Below, piece by piece: positions 43,617 to 52,268 of a stretch of 64,000 bases of DNA (position 1 is its first letter; each line of letters starts with the position of its first letter). Below the pieces are notes generated by a model. The model did no database searches. It saw nothing but the letters and a program-made list of their open reading frames with translations, and was not told where the DNA came from. This DNA is from Chloroflexota bacterium. Its GTDB lineage: Bacteria; Chloroflexota; Dehalococcoidia; JABGRK01. Both the position numbers and the translations under genes were made by a program. The stretch lies in assembly GCA_018648325.1 (NCBI GenBank), contig JABGRK010000018.1, positions 62,001 through 126,000 of the forward strand, read 5' to 3'.

Positions 43617-45167
43617 CTATGGCCTGATCGTCCTGTACTTCGGCCCAAGCTGCGTTTTAGTGACCTCATATGCCTGTTTCACAAACTGGCACAGCATGGG
43701 GCGTGTTTCACGCGGGTCGATCATCTCGTCGTACCACATTGACTCTCCTGAACGGAACGGCGAGTTCAGTGCATCAAGCCTTTTTTCGATTCGCTCAAGC
43801 TCGGCATCGGGATCAGGTGCAGCTTCTATCTGACTCTTGTAGGCAGCCATCACACCACCCTCAAGCGGCATAGCAGAAAGTACCGCAGACGGCCAGGCAT
43901 ATGTCAGATTAAGGCGCAACTTACTGCCGCGAAGACCTCCAGCAACACCAAACCTGCGCCGAATCAGCACGCTAACCCACGGTACAGTCGCCTGATCCAA
44001 CGCAAACTGCGCCCGCGCAGCCCTTCTGATCATACCTGCTGATTCCGACTCAACACCAACCATAAAACCGGGCACGTCTACCAGATATATGACCGGCAAA
44101 TGAAACGTATCGGCCATATCTATGAACTTGGCCATCTTGTCGGCAGCGTCTGGAGTTTGTGCCCCTGCATAGTGCATGCAATCGTTGCTCATAATTGCCA
44201 CCGGATATCCGTCAATCCGCGCCAGAATGGTTACAAACGACCTGCCGAAATAAGGCGTCATCTCGAACATGGAGTCTTTATCGACGATGTGCGATATGAG
44301 TTTGCGAATGTCATATGTCTTTTTCCTGTCCTTGGGAATAATCGAAAGCAAATCTTCATCGCGTCTATCAGGACTATCTGAAGTCTCTATACGCTTAGGT
44401 TGCTCCCAAACATTCTGCGGCATGTAACTCATGAAACGCTTTATCTGCCTGAAAAGATCGTCCTCATCCTCGGCAACGTTATCCACCACACCGCTCTTGA
44501 AGGCATGGATTTTGTAACTGCCGATTTCTGCTTTACTCTGGGTAATACCAAACGCCCGCTGTGTCACAGGAGGTCCGGCCACAAATATATCGCAGTTTTC
44601 CTTGGTCATAATGCTGAAATGCGCCTCTGCCATCCATATGGCGGCGTATCCGGCCACCGCGCCCAGTGCGGCTGACACTACCGGAACCTGATACATCAAA
44701 GGCATAGTATAGGTCAAACTTTGTGGCGGCAAATGAATCTGCTTTGCAGGTTTGGCATGTTCTTCGATTCCGCGCACACTGCCACCCGGTTCCTCAATCA
44801 AGCGAATGTACGGTATCTTCCACTCAATGGCCATCCTGGCAGCCAACTCCCTTTTATGCCCCTGAATATCGCCACGAACGGTATGATCGCCACACTGAAA
44901 AGACATCATTCGGCCATCGATATTTCCATACCCTATGAGATGAGCAGCAGGAGTTAGAGAGGAGATTTTACCATCATCATCGTATTTGACACGGCCAACA
45001 AGTGTGCCTATTTCTTTGAAAGAGCCTTTATCGAGAAACTTATCAATTCTTTCACGTACCGTGTACTTGCCCTTTTCCTTGTGCTTTGCAACGTTCTTTT
45101 CCCCACCCATTTTGAGAGCAAGGGCCTTGCGGTAATTCAATTCCTGCACATCTTTTTCCCAAACCAT
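43617..45167 (-). CDS. Acyl-CoA carboxylase carboxyltransferase (PccB/MmdA type)
   Basis: 516 residues from ATG 45167, with GGAGGT eight bases upstream; a start five codons earlier would overlap this site. Carries both carboxyltransferase halves: N-terminal acyl-CoA region (YTVRERIDKFLDKGSFKEIG, SFQCGDHTVRGDIQGHKREL) and C-terminal carboxybiotin region (LISHIVDKDSMFEMTPYFGRS divided, GYPVAIMSNDCMHYAG, VDVPGFMVGVESE). Most like propionyl/methylmalonyl-CoA carboxylase or decarboxylase. No biotin carboxylase or biotin carrier gene is adjacent, so its partner must be elsewhere. Confidence 0.9.
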   Translation of the reverse strand: MVWEKDVQELNYRKALALKMGGEKNVAKHKEKGKYTVRERIDKFLDKGSFKEIGTLVGRVKYDDDGKISSLTPAAHLIGYGNIDGRMMSFQCGDHTVRGDIQGHKRELAARMAIEWKIPYIRLIEEPGGSVRGIEEHAKPAKQIHLPPQSLTYTMPLMYQVPVVSAALGAVAGYAAIWMAEAHFSIMTKENCDIFVAGPPVTQRAFGITQSKAEIGSYKIHAFKSGVVDNVAEDEDDLFRQIKRFMSYMPQNVWEQPKRIETSDSPDRRDEDLLSIIPKDRKKTYDIRKLISHIVDKDSMFEMTPYFGRSFVTILARIDGYPVAIMSNDCMHYAGAQTPDAADKMAKFIDMADTFHLPVIYLVDVPGFMVGVESESAGMIRRAARAQFALDQATVPWVSVLIRRRFGVAGGLRGSKLRLNLTYAWPSAVLSAMPLEGGVMAAYKSQIEAAPDPDAELERIEKRLDALNSPFRSGESMWYDEMIDPRETRPMLCQFVKQAYEVTKTQLGPKYRTIRP

Positions 45168-45274
45168 GAAAAGCACCTCCAAAGAAATGATCAGCTAAAA
45201 AACACTTTGTCGCCTATGATAATATCACCAGATGACATTGGCCAGCAACTAAAACACCAAATAATGCTACTCCA

Positions 45275-45304
45275 TTGACAATATGATCGCGCAGCCCCTA
45301 TAAT
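45275..45304 (+). promoter_or_regulatory. Consensus promoter of candidate small RNA
   Basis: TTGACA (45275-45280), 18-base spacer, TATAAT (45299-45304). Both hexamers match the sigma-70 consensus exactly, the best pair in the window. No protein start follows within 450 bases. Confidence 0.7.
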
Positions 45305-45310
45305 ATTACT

Positions 45311-45438
45311 TGCCCTCTTTTACAATATCCACGTACAACTACGTTTAAATCATTGTATTTGAGAAGCCAAAATTGTTGCGATCAGCTTTGAGTCGACAAA
45401 TTATAGCTGAAAAGCAATACTGTAGTATTGCTTTTTTT
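45311..45438 (+). ncRNA. Candidate structured small RNA or attenuated leader upstream of tRNA-Thr
   Basis: About 128 bases between a consensus promoter and a perfect terminator, without an open frame. Predicted stems: CTC/GAG (45315-45317 with 45361-45363) and TACAAT/ATTGTA (45321-45326 with 45352-45357) enclosing ACGTA/TACGT (45331-45335 with 45340-45344); TCAGCT/AGCTGA (45382-45387 with 45405-45410); then the terminator stem. Family not recognised. It may be an independent RNA or a leader that ends transcription before the tRNA-tuf operon, whose own -10 comes after the terminator. Confidence 0.5.
45411..45438 (+). terminator. Perfect terminator of the candidate small RNA
   Basis: AAAGCAATAC (45411-45420), TGTA loop, GTATTGCTTT (45425-45434), a ten-pair perfect stem running into seven T. 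No plus-strand gene precedes it within 1.8 kb. Confidence 0.8.
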
Positions 45439-45457
45439 AGGTTCAATCTGATAGAAT
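45428..45457 (+). promoter_or_regulatory. Promoter of tRNA-tuf operon
   Basis: TTGCTT (45428-45433), 18-base spacer, TAGAAT (45452-45457), with TG one base before the -10. The -35 lies inside the terminator's 3' arm. Confidence 0.5.
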
Positions 45458-45477
45458 ATTCTCTGACTACCTTTACC

Positions 45478-45550
45478 GCCCGAGTAGCGCAATGGTAGCG
45501 CAGCCGACTTGTAATCGGCAGGTTAGCGGGTTCGAATCCCCTCTCGGGCT
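45478..45550 (+). tRNA. tRNA-Thr (TGT)
   Basis: 73 bases. Acceptor GCCCGAG with CTCGGGC, D arm GCGCAATGGTAGCGC, anticodon stem GCCGA/TCGGC with loop CTTGTAA (anticodon TGT), T loop GTTCGAATC. The discriminator is T; CCA is not fully encoded. Confidence 0.92.
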
Positions 45551-45565
45551 CAGGCTATTACGAGG

Positions 45566-45652
45566 GGAGGGGTGGGTGAGCGGCTAATACCAGCAGACTG
45601 TAAATCTGCCGCCTTAAGGGCTACGCAGGTTCGAATCCTGCCCCCTCCACCA
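45566..45652 (+). tRNA. tRNA-Tyr (GTA)
   Basis: 87 bases with a long variable arm, as expected of tRNA-Tyr. Acceptor GGAGGGG with CCCCTCC, anticodon loop CTGTAAA (anticodon GTA), T loop GTTCGAATC, encoded CCA at 45650-45652. Confidence 0.92.
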
Positions 45653-45658
45653 CTAGAG

Positions 45659-45734
<76 letters not shown>

Positions 45735-45759
45735 AATAATAAGGAGGAAAATAAAAGTC

Positions 45760-46962
45760 ATGGCCAAGCAAGTATTTGAAAGAACCAAACCACATATCAA
45801 CGTAGGAACGATAGGACATGTAGATCACGGTAAGACAACTCTAACCGCAGCGATAACCATGGTGCTGTCCAAAAAGGGCTATGCCGATTACCGGCCGTTC
45901 GATTCGATCGACAATGCTCCTGAGGAAAAAGCCAGGGGTGTTACCATCGCTATCAACCACATCGAGTACCAGACCGATAGTCGTCACTATGCTCACGTCG
46001 ACTGCCCGGGCCATGCTGACTATATTAAAAACATGATCACCGGCGCAGCCCAGATGGATGGTGCGATACTGGTAGTGGCCGCCGACGACGGCGTTATGCC
46101 ACAAACCAGAGAGCATCTGCTACTGGCAAAACAGGTGAATGTACCGTACATAGTTACAGCGCTCAACAAAGTTGACATGGTCGACGATGATGAGCTTCTT
46201 GAAGTAACCGAGATGGAACTTCGAGAAGAGCTGTTCCCCAAGTACGAATTCCCCGGTGATGAGATTCCCATCATTCGCATCAGTGCGCTTAAGATACTTG
46301 AGTGCGGCTGTGGCGAAAAAGAGTGTCAGTGGTGCGGTGCCGTATGGAAGCTGATGGAAGCACTAGACACCTATATACCAGAGCCAGAGCGACCATTGGA
46401 CAAGCCATTCCTCATGCCTGTTGAAGATGTTTTCAGTATTAAAGGCCGTGGAACAGTGGTAACCGGCAGAGTAGAGCGCGGACAGATCAAGTCCGGCGAC
46501 GAGATCGAAATAGTTGGACTGAAAGCAAGTCGCAAGGTAGTAGTAACCGGCCTTGAGATGTTCCATAAAACTCTGACAGAGGCGCTACCGGGTGATGCCG
46601 CAGGCTGTCTGCTGCGTGGTATGGACAGAGGCGATATCGAGCGCGGTATGGTACTGGCCAAACCTGGCTCAATCGTACCTCATACCCAGTTCGAGGCCCA
46701 GGTATACGTGCTGACCAAGGAAGAAGGCGGACGACACACACCATTCTTCAACGGCTACAGGCCGCAGTTCTATATAAAAACCACCGATATAACCGGCTCA
46801 ATTGAGTTGCCTAAGGGCATAGAAATGGTCATGCCCGGCGACCACGCTAATATATCGGCTACACTAATACTTCCAATGGCTCTGGAAGACGGCTTGCGCT
46901 TCGCCATTCGCGAGGGCGGCAGAACAGTAGGCTCCGGAGCAATTACTAAGGTCGGTGAATAG
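45760..46962 (+). CDS. tuf: Translation elongation factor EF-Tu
   Basis: 400 residues. GTP motifs GHVDHGKT (19-26), [15 protein letters not shown] (about 136-139), domain [17 protein letters not shown]-terminal domain [22 protein letters not shown] (divided). Delivers aminoacyl-tRNA to the ribosome. An unusual four-cysteine insert lies at the end of the G domain: [16 protein letters not shown]182, C184, C189, C192. RBS AAGGAGG eleven bases before ATG. The order tRNA-Thr, Tyr, Thr, tuf, rpmG, secE, nusG is the classical conserved operon, without the tRNA-Gly seen in enterobacteria. Confidence 0.98.
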   Translation: MAKQVFERTKPHINVGTIGHVDHGKTTLTAAITMVLSKKGYADYRPFDSIDNAPEEKARGVTIAINHIEYQTDSRHYAHVDCPGHADYIKNMITGAAQMDGAILVVAADDGVMPQTREHLLLAKQVNVPYIVTALNKVDMVDDDELLEVTEMELREELFPKYEFPGDEIPIIRISALKILECGCGEKECQWCGAVWKLMEALDTYIPEPERPLDKPFLMPVEDVFSIKGRGTVVTGRVERGQIKSGDEIEIVGLKASRKVVVTGLEMFHKTLTEALPGDAAGCLLRGMDRGDIERGMVLAKPGSIVPHTQFEAQVYVLTKEEGGRHTPFFNGYRPQFYIKTTDITGSIELPKGIEMVMPGDHANISATLILPMALEDGLRFAIREGGRTVGSGAITKVGE

Positions 46963-46965
46963 AAA

Positions 46966-47133
46966 ATGGCCAAAAAGGGCGCGGCAAGAGCAATAATATA
47001 TCTGGCTTGTACCGACTGTAAGGAAAGAACATATTCTTCTGCGAAGAACAAGAGGAATGATCCCGATCGCATGGAACTTAAAAAATTCTGCCCGCGATGT
47101 AGAGCGCAAACTTTACATCGCGAGACGAAGTAA
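46966..47133 (+). CDS. rpmG: Large ribosomal subunit protein bL33
   Basis: 55 residues: start [18 protein letters not shown], end [14 protein letters not shown]. Two C-x2-C pairs (CTDC and CPRC) make it the zinc-binding form. Starts four bases after the tuf stop, and secE follows four bases after its stop. Too short for many gene finders. Confidence 0.96.
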   Translation: MAKKGAARAIIYLACTDCKERTYSSAKNKRNDPDRMELKKFCPRCRAQTLHRETK

Positions 47134-47137
47134 CGCT

Positions 47138-47335
47138 ATGACACAAGTTCCAAAAAAAGTACGATTCAAGTTCTTTCGTGATATATATGCGGAGTTAAAA
47201 AAGGTGACCTGGCCCACATGGCGTCAGGCAAGCTATTTAACTACCGTGGTAGTCCTTACGTGTCTTGTTGTGGGCGGCCTTCTCGGAGCTATTGATTTAG
47301 GCTTTACCAAAGTGGCTGGGTGGTTAACGAATTAG
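47138..47335 (+). CDS. secE: Preprotein translocase subunit SecE
   Basis: 65 residues. Amphipathic FFRDIYAELKKVTWPTWRQA (residues ~12-31), the SecE signature, then one membrane helix (about 33-60, TTVVVLTCLVVGGLLGAIDLGF). ATG 47138 lies four bases after rpmG. Part of SecYEG. Confidence 0.96.
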   Translation: MTQVPKKVRFKFFRDIYAELKKVTWPTWRQASYLTTVVVLTCLVVGGLLGAIDLGFTKVAGWLTN

Positions 47336-47392
47336 GGGACCAAAAACCACAGGGCCCTAAATAATTATATATTGCTGGAAAGTATGTCTAAT

Positions 47393-47932
47393 ATGGAAGA
47401 CCAAAAACAAAACTGGTATGTAATTCATACATACTCAGGCTATGAAGATCGTGTAAAGATCAATCTTGAGCATCGCATTCAAAATATGGATGTTAAAGAC
47501 AAAATCTCTCAGGTGATCATACCCACAGAGGAAGAGATCGAGATCAAAAACGGGCAGAGAACTACCGTAGCCAAAAAAGTTTACCCCGGATACATAATGA
47601 TCGAGATGGAACTGACCGATGAGAGCTGGTACGCGGTTAGAAACACGCCTGGTGTCATCGGCTTTGTCGGAACAGGTACAGGCAGTAAGCCTACTCCTTT
47701 AGAAGATCCGGAGGCCAAATTAATTCTGAAGCAAATGGAGGCCGAAGCGCCACGTGTCAAGATAGGTATCGACAAGGGTCAAAGTGTACGTATAATAGAC
47801 GGGCCCTTCATCGACTTTATCGGCGTAGTGGATGAAATAAACGCAGAAAAAGGCAAGGTCAGAGTGCTCGTCTCCTTCTTCGGCAGAGAGACCCCGGTAG
47901 AACTGGACCTGCTTCAAATAGAGAAACTGTAA
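47393..47932 (+). CDS. nusG: Transcription termination/antitermination factor NusG
   Basis: 179 residues from ATG 47393, chosen because GGAAAG lies ten bases upstream; ATG 47384 would be one base from that site, and TTG 47372 is far from any. NGN domain NWYVIHTYSGYEDRVKINLE (about 6-25), PGYIMIEMELTDESWYAVRNTPGVIGFVG, and KOW domain GQSVRIIDGPFIDFIGVVDEI (about 125-146) ending PVELDLLQIEKL. Couples RNA polymerase with the ribosome or Rho. The next gene, a hydrolase, begins nine bases after its stop, an unusual neighbour. Confidence 0.95.
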   Translation: MEDQKQNWYVIHTYSGYEDRVKINLEHRIQNMDVKDKISQVIIPTEEEIEIKNGQRTTVAKKVYPGYIMIEMELTDESWYAVRNTPGVIGFVGTGTGSKPTPLEDPEAKLILKQMEAEAPRVKIGIDKGQSVRIIDGPFIDFIGVVDEINAEKGKVRVLVSFFGRETPVELDLLQIEKL

Positions 47933-47940
47933 GATATTAT

Positions 47941-48765
47941 ATGAAACCGGAAGATAAATTCGTAACTGTTAACGGACTGAAACTGCACTATCTGGACTGG
48001 GGAAATACCAAAGAGCAGACAATGTTGCTGTTGCACGGATTTATCGCCCATGCTCATAGCTGGGACGGGTTTGCAGCAAAGATGCAGGATAAATACCACG
48101 TTATAGCGCTGGACCAGCGAGGTCATGGCGATAGCGAGTGGTCAAAGGACGGGGCCTACGCCTCCGAGGATTTCGGAGATGATCTGGCCATTTTCGTCGA
48201 TACTCTTGGAATAGAAAAACCCGTTGTTATCGGCCACTCAATGGGTGGTAGAAATGTTATAATATATGCGGGAAGGAACCCGGGGAAAGTAGATAAGCTT
48301 GTGGCCGTGGATAGCAGGCTGAGATCTGACCCGATAAATGCCATGGCCATTCAATTAATGGCCCAGTCGATATTAAGTCATCTGAAGTCAATGGATGAGG
48401 GGATTGAGGCACTAATCAAGTTCTCACCAAGCATACCCAGAGAACTGGCTGAGGACCTTGTTTTGCACGGCGTGAGAAAGCTGCCCGACGGCGGCTATTT
48501 ACCTAAGTTCGATTTAACAATGAAGGACCAGGCAGTAAGCAAGCTGCTGGTTTCGGATTTATGGCCATACCTGAAAAAGATAACCTGTCCTACTTTAATA
48601 ATGAGAGGGGTAAACAGCCCCATAATGCCCAAAGACCTGGCTGAGCAAATGACCGAGGCTTTACCCAACGGCCAGCTCGTTGAAATAGAAAACGCGGGGC
48701 ATCTTGTGCCTCAGGAGAATCATGTAGCGTTTGAGAACGCTATTATGCGTTTCCTTGAAAACTAA
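47941..48765 (+). CDS. Alpha/beta hydrolase inserted between nusG and rplK
   Basis: 274 residues. Alpha/beta hydrolase fold: [15 protein letters not shown] (oxyanion hole HGF), [10 protein letters not shown], nucleophile elbow VVIGHSMGG (serine at ~100), acid probably the aspartate before KLV, and catalytic histidine in [12 protein letters not shown] (~252). Substrate unknown; resembles ester/hydrolase and epoxide hydrolase types. Sits in the nusG-rplK gap, nine bases after nusG and eleven bases before rplK, so it must be co-transcribed with ribosomal genes. Such insertion is not part of the standard operon. Confidence 0.9.
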   Translation: MKPEDKFVTVNGLKLHYLDWGNTKEQTMLLLHGFIAHAHSWDGFAAKMQDKYHVIALDQRGHGDSEWSKDGAYASEDFGDDLAIFVDTLGIEKPVVIGHSMGGRNVIIYAGRNPGKVDKLVAVDSRLRSDPINAMAIQLMAQSILSHLKSMDEGIEALIKFSPSIPRELAEDLVLHGVRKLPDGGYLPKFDLTMKDQAVSKLLVSDLWPYLKKITCPTLIMRGVNSPIMPKDLAEQMTEALPNGQLVEIENAGHLVPQENHVAFENAIMRFLEN

Positions 48766-48776
48766 GGAGTAATACC

Positions 48777-49199
48777 ATGGCAAAAAAAGTAAAGGCAGTA
48801 GTAAAACTGCAAATACCTGCGGGCAAAGCTACCCCCGCGCCGCCGGTAGGTCCGGCTGTGGGTCAATATGGCATCAATATAATGGCCTTCTGCAAGGATT
48901 ATAACGACAAAACCTCCAGGGACGCGGGATCTATAATCCCCGTCGAGATAACTATATATGAGGATCGTTCGTTTACCTTCATCACCAAAACACCGCCGGT
49001 AAGCGATCTGTTAAAGAAAGCTGCAGGACTGGAAAAAGCCAGCGGTACACCCAACACAGAGAAGGTGGCCACACTTGGCAGAGATAAGATTAAAGAAATA
49101 GCAGAAATCAAGATGAAGGACCTGAACGCAAACGACATCGAAGCTGCGATGCTAATGATCGAAGGATCGGCTCGAAGCATGGGGATCGAGGTAGAATAG
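48777..49199 (+). CDS. rplK: Large ribosomal subunit protein uL11
   Basis: 140 residues, normal. [20 protein letters not shown] near the start, [39 protein letters not shown], and the C-terminal rRNA-binding half [19 protein letters not shown]. Binds the GTPase-centre 23S rRNA. RBS AGGAG before ATG. Followed by rplA two bases later. Confidence 0.98.
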   Translation: MAKKVKAVVKLQIPAGKATPAPPVGPAVGQYGINIMAFCKDYNDKTSRDAGSIIPVEITIYEDRSFTFITKTPPVSDLLKKAAGLEKASGTPNTEKVATLGRDKIKEIAEIKMKDLNANDIEAAMLMIEGSARSMGIEVE

Positions 49200-49201
49200 A
49201 A

Positions 49202-49909
49202 ATGGCAAAGCAAGGTAAAAAGTATCAGGAAGCGGCAAAAATCATAGACAAGGAAAAACTGTACACGCCGGAAGAAGCCATGGAACTGGCAAAAAAAGCG
49301 GCCTACACCAAATTCGATGAGACGGTTGAGCTTCATCTGCGCATGAACCTCGATCCGCGGCACGCCGACCAGCAGCTCAGAGGGGTGGCACTGCTGCCCA
49401 ACGGTTTGGGTAAGAAGGTGCGCATAATAGTCTTCACCCAGGGCGAAGCGGTAAAAGTCGCCGAGGATGAGGGTGCCGACTTTGTAGGCGATGATGAGTT
49501 AATCAAGAAGATCGAGGATGGTTGGCTTGAGTTCGATGTAGCAATTGCCACACCGGATATGATGGCCAAGGTATCCAAGCTGGGCCGTATTCTGGGAAGA
49601 AAAGGGCTTATGCCCAATCCCAAGGCGGGCACTGTAGCACCGCCGCAGAACCTGCCACGCGTCATTTCAGACGCCCGCAAGGGACGTGTAGAGTTCAAAC
49701 TTGATAAAACCGCAATAATACACGTTCCAATCGGTAAAGCAAGTTTTGAGGGCCAGAAACTTACCGAGAACTTTAATGCTTTGATGGATGCTGTAATTAA
49801 GGGTAAACCCAGCGGAGCAAAAGGCCACTACATTAAAAGCGCAACTATCACCACCACCATGGGGCCTGGCATCAAGCTGGACGTGCATCCAATACTTGCA
49901 GCCGCATAA
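49202..49909 (+). CDS. rplA: Large ribosomal subunit protein uL1
   Basis: 235 residues. Typical [20 protein letters not shown] and [26 protein letters not shown] (divided) motifs, C-terminal [24 protein letters not shown]. Forms the L1 stalk and can repress its own operon in many bacteria. Follows rplK directly. A 74-base gap then leads to a thiolase, not rplJ. Confidence 0.98.
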   Translation: MAKQGKKYQEAAKIIDKEKLYTPEEAMELAKKAAYTKFDETVELHLRMNLDPRHADQQLRGVALLPNGLGKKVRIIVFTQGEAVKVAEDEGADFVGDDELIKKIEDGWLEFDVAIATPDMMAKVSKLGRILGRKGLMPNPKAGTVAPPQNLPRVISDARKGRVEFKLDKTAIIHVPIGKASFEGQKLTENFNALMDAVIKGKPSGAKGHYIKSATITTTMGPGIKLDVHPILAAA

Positions 49910-49983
49910 AAAGGCAGATCTTTATAAGTTAACTACTGTTAATCTAGTATAAGGCAAAAAGCTTTTTTAGAAAGGGGATAAAC

Positions 49984-51138
49984 ATGGAAAAAGATGTCGC
50001 CATAGTTGGCGTAGGACAAAGCACATTTGTTCGTAGCTGCGGCATGACAACCCGAGAGCTTTGCTACGAAGGCTTTGCAGAAGCAATGCAGGGCATAAAT
50101 CTAAAACCAAGCGAAATAGAGGCATCTATAATATGCTCAGCACCGGAATACGATAAACAGCGTAGTCCAGCCGGAGTGGTTGCAGAGTACTTGGGACTGA
50201 TTCCTCAACCAACCTTTTACGTTGAGAGCGTCTGCTCATCCAGCAGCACCGGGCTGCGGGTAGCATACTCAATGGTCAAGGCTGGCTTGTATAAATCAAT
50301 CGCTGTCGTGGGATTCCAGAAAATGAGCGAGCTATCATCACGCGAGGCAATGGAGCGCATGGGCCGCGGTGCCGATGTTGTGTGGGAATCACCGTTCGGA
50401 CTTACCATGCCGGCCGGTTATGCGACCTACGCTACCGCCCATATGAACGCATTTGGGACTGAAGAGAAGCACATGGCCATGGTAAGAGCGAAAAACTCTA
50501 GCTACGGCATGCTCAATGAAAAAGCGGTTTACCGTAAAAAACTCAGTGTAGAAGACGTATTGAATTCGGAGATGATTACCTATCCTCTCAAAAAATTCGA
50601 CTGTTGTGCCAATGCAGACGGTTCGTCCTGCATAATCGTTGCCAGCAAGGAAGTTGCTGACAAGATAACACCAAAGCCCGTTTGGATAATGGGTGTAGGT
50701 GCTGCAAACGACACAACATCCATGAGTGGTCGCGAAGTACTCACTGGACTGAAGGCAGCCAAAGATGCAGCGAATGCAGCCTATAAAATGGCCGGCGTCG
50801 GTCCGGAAGACATCGATGTTGCCGAAGTACATGATTGCTTCACCATATCCGAGATACTGGCTTACGAGGACCTCGGTTTTGCCAAGCCTGGCGAGGGCAT
50901 CAAGCTGTTAGAAGACAAAGAGACCTACCTCGGCGGGAAAATACCTGTAAACGTTGATGGAGGACTTCTTTCCAAAGGTCATCCAATTGGTGCCACAGGA
51001 GGTTCGCAGGTCAGAACAATCTTCAGGCAGCTCAGAGGTGAGGCCGGAGATATTCAGGTTGATGGAGCCAAGGTCGGACTGGTTCACAATATCGGCGGTA
51101 CCGGTATCTACGGTAACGTGACAATTTTGGGGGTGTAG
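49984..51138 (+). CDS. Thiolase-like protein, SCP2/acetyl-CoA acetyltransferase type
   Basis: 384 residues. Thiolase fold: VGVGQSTFVRSCGMTTREL (start), active-site cysteine region FYVESVCSSSSTGLRVAYSM (Cys near 84, divided here), GGLLSKGHPIGATGGSQVRTI and the C-terminal HNIGGTGIYGN. The last half differs from classical thiolases, in the manner of the SCP2/archaeal group that works with a DUF35 OB-fold partner, encoded five bases downstream. Probable acyl-CoA chemistry (condensation or cleavage), substrate unknown. Inserted between rplA and the rplJ leader. RBS AAAGGGG before ATG. Confidence 0.88.
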   Translation: MEKDVAIVGVGQSTFVRSCGMTTRELCYEGFAEAMQGINLKPSEIEASIICSAPEYDKQRSPAGVVAEYLGLIPQPTFYVESVCSSSSTGLRVAYSMVKAGLYKSIAVVGFQKMSELSSREAMERMGRGADVVWESPFGLTMPAGYATYATAHMNAFGTEEKHMAMVRAKNSSYGMLNEKAVYRKKLSVEDVLNSEMITYPLKKFDCCANADGSSCIIVASKEVADKITPKPVWIMGVGAANDTTSMSGREVLTGLKAAKDAANAAYKMAGVGPEDIDVAEVHDCFTISEILAYEDLGFAKPGEGIKLLEDKETYLGGKIPVNVDGGLLSKGHPIGATGGSQVRTIFRQLRGEAGDIQVDGAKVGLVHNIGGTGIYGNVTILGV

Positions 51139-51142
51139 CGAA

Positions 51143-51553
51143 ATGGGTTTTGAAAGATTTGGAGTAGTAAGTTTTGCCTCAGAGACACTGGCCTCTGATT
51201 TTGTAACATATCTGGACGAGGGCAAGTTAATGGCCACCAAATGCACAAAGTGTGGCGCGGTATCCTTCCCGCCCAGAATGCAGTGCACCAGCTGCTTTTC
51301 CACCGATATCGAGTGGTTCGATGTGGGCGAGGGCAAACTGGCCACCTATACAGTCGTAAAGTATGGTCCGTTAGGATTTGAAAACGACACACCATACACA
51401 CTGGCACTGGCAGAGTTCCCCAGTGGCGTAAAGGTATTCGGGCGGCTGGATAAGGCAATCGCAGAAGAAGATATCAAAATCGGAATGGCACTTAAGTCAT
51501 CAACGGTAAAACTAGCCGATGACAGGGTATCCTACGAGTTCAAGAAGGTTTAA
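51143..51553 (+). CDS. DUF35 OB-fold/zinc-ribbon protein, partner of thiolase
   Basis: 136 residues. N-terminal zinc ribbon with CTKC (about 34-37) and CTSC (about 49-52), then an OB-fold barrel (LATYTVVKYGPLGFENDTPY, divided, VKVFGRLDKA). DUF35 proteins form complexes with SCP2-type thiolases and HMG-CoA synthases and deliver or position acyl-CoA. The thiolase ends four bases before its ATG. The L10 leader and rplJ follow. Confidence 0.88.
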   Translation: MGFERFGVVSFASETLASDFVTYLDEGKLMATKCTKCGAVSFPPRMQCTSCFSTDIEWFDVGEGKLATYTVVKYGPLGFENDTPYTLALAEFPSGVKVFGRLDKAIAEEDIKIGMALKSSTVKLADDRVSYEFKKV

Positions 51554-51563
51554 ATACCGACTC

Positions 51564-51593
51564 TTGACTGCAACTTAACAATAATTATATAAT
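51564..51593 (+). promoter_or_regulatory. Promoter of rplJ-rplL
   Basis: TTGACT (51564-51569), 18-base spacer, TATAAT (51588-51593), predicted start near 51600. It starts just after the DUF35 gene and gives an own promoter to the L10 leader. Confidence 0.6.
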
Positions 51594-51599
51594 ATAGCT

Positions 51600-51720
51600 T
51601 AGCTTAAGACAGTGGGTGCCCATAAAAAAGGGCTTAATTCAATGCCTGCCGAGGCCGCAATTACTAAACTACAGTTTATTAGTAAAGCCCTTGTCTTAAA
51701 GCAAGGGCTTTATTTTTTAC
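51600..51720 (+). ncRNA. Ribosomal protein L10 leader with attenuator
   Basis: Leader RNA of about 120 bases. GTGGGTGCCC and CCTGCCGAGGCCG resemble the known L10 leader, the binding site of L10-L7/L12. AAGGGCTT (51628-51635) can pair with AAGCCCTT (51685-51692), which is the left arm of the terminator, so two exclusive states are possible. Confidence 0.75.
51684..51718 (+). terminator. Attenuator terminator before rplJ
   Basis: AAAGCCCTTG (51684-51693) and CAAGGGCTTT (51702-51711), ten pairs, followed by ATTTTTT. It lies 17 bases before the rplJ ATG, so it must be overcome for rplJ to be made. Confidence 0.85.
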
Positions 51721-51734
51721 CATGGAGGTAACGT

Positions 51735-52268
51735 ATGGCAAAAGAAGAAAAGGTCGAACAGGTAGATCAAATAACCGAGATACTCAAGGAGTGCAGCGTA
51801 ATTGTCGCCGCCGATTACCGTGGACTGACGGTGGATGAGATGAACGCTCTGCGTAAGCAGCTGACCAGCAAACAGGTCAAGCTACGGGTAGTAAAAAACA
51901 CTCTGGCCCGATTTGCGGCCGATAAAGCGGGGATGGAAGAGCTAAAGCCGCTTCTTATTGGGCCGACCGCACTTGCATTCGGTTTCGGTGATGATATTGC
52001 CGATCCGGCAAAAGTGCTGCTGGAGTATCAAAAAGCCACCAAACTGGACTTGGGCATCAAGGGTGGCTTCCTTGAGGATAAGATGCTGAGCAAGGCGGAA
52101 ATAACTGCCCTGTCCAAACTTCCTTCCAAGGAAGTTCTTATCGCAACACTACTGGGAACACTGCAAAGGCCAATAGCATCAATGCTAAGTATTATGAATG
52201 GCCCAGTACAGGCACTTACCAGAGTTCTGCAGGGCAGAGCCCAACAACTGGAAGGAGATTCTAACTAA
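51735..52268 (+). CDS. rplJ: Large ribosomal subunit protein uL10
   Basis: 177 residues. [20 protein letters not shown] near the start, [12 protein letters not shown], and the C-terminal helical spine [16 protein letters not shown] that binds L7/L12. GGAGGTAACGT before ATG. Its stop overlaps the rplL ATG (TAATG). Confidence 0.97.
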   Translation: MAKEEKVEQVDQITEILKECSVIVAADYRGLTVDEMNALRKQLTSKQVKLRVVKNTLARFAADKAGMEELKPLLIGPTALAFGFGDDIADPAKVLLEYQKATKLDLGIKGGFLEDKMLSKAEITALSKLPSKEVLIATLLGTLQRPIASMLSIMNGPVQALTRVLQGRAQQLEGDSN

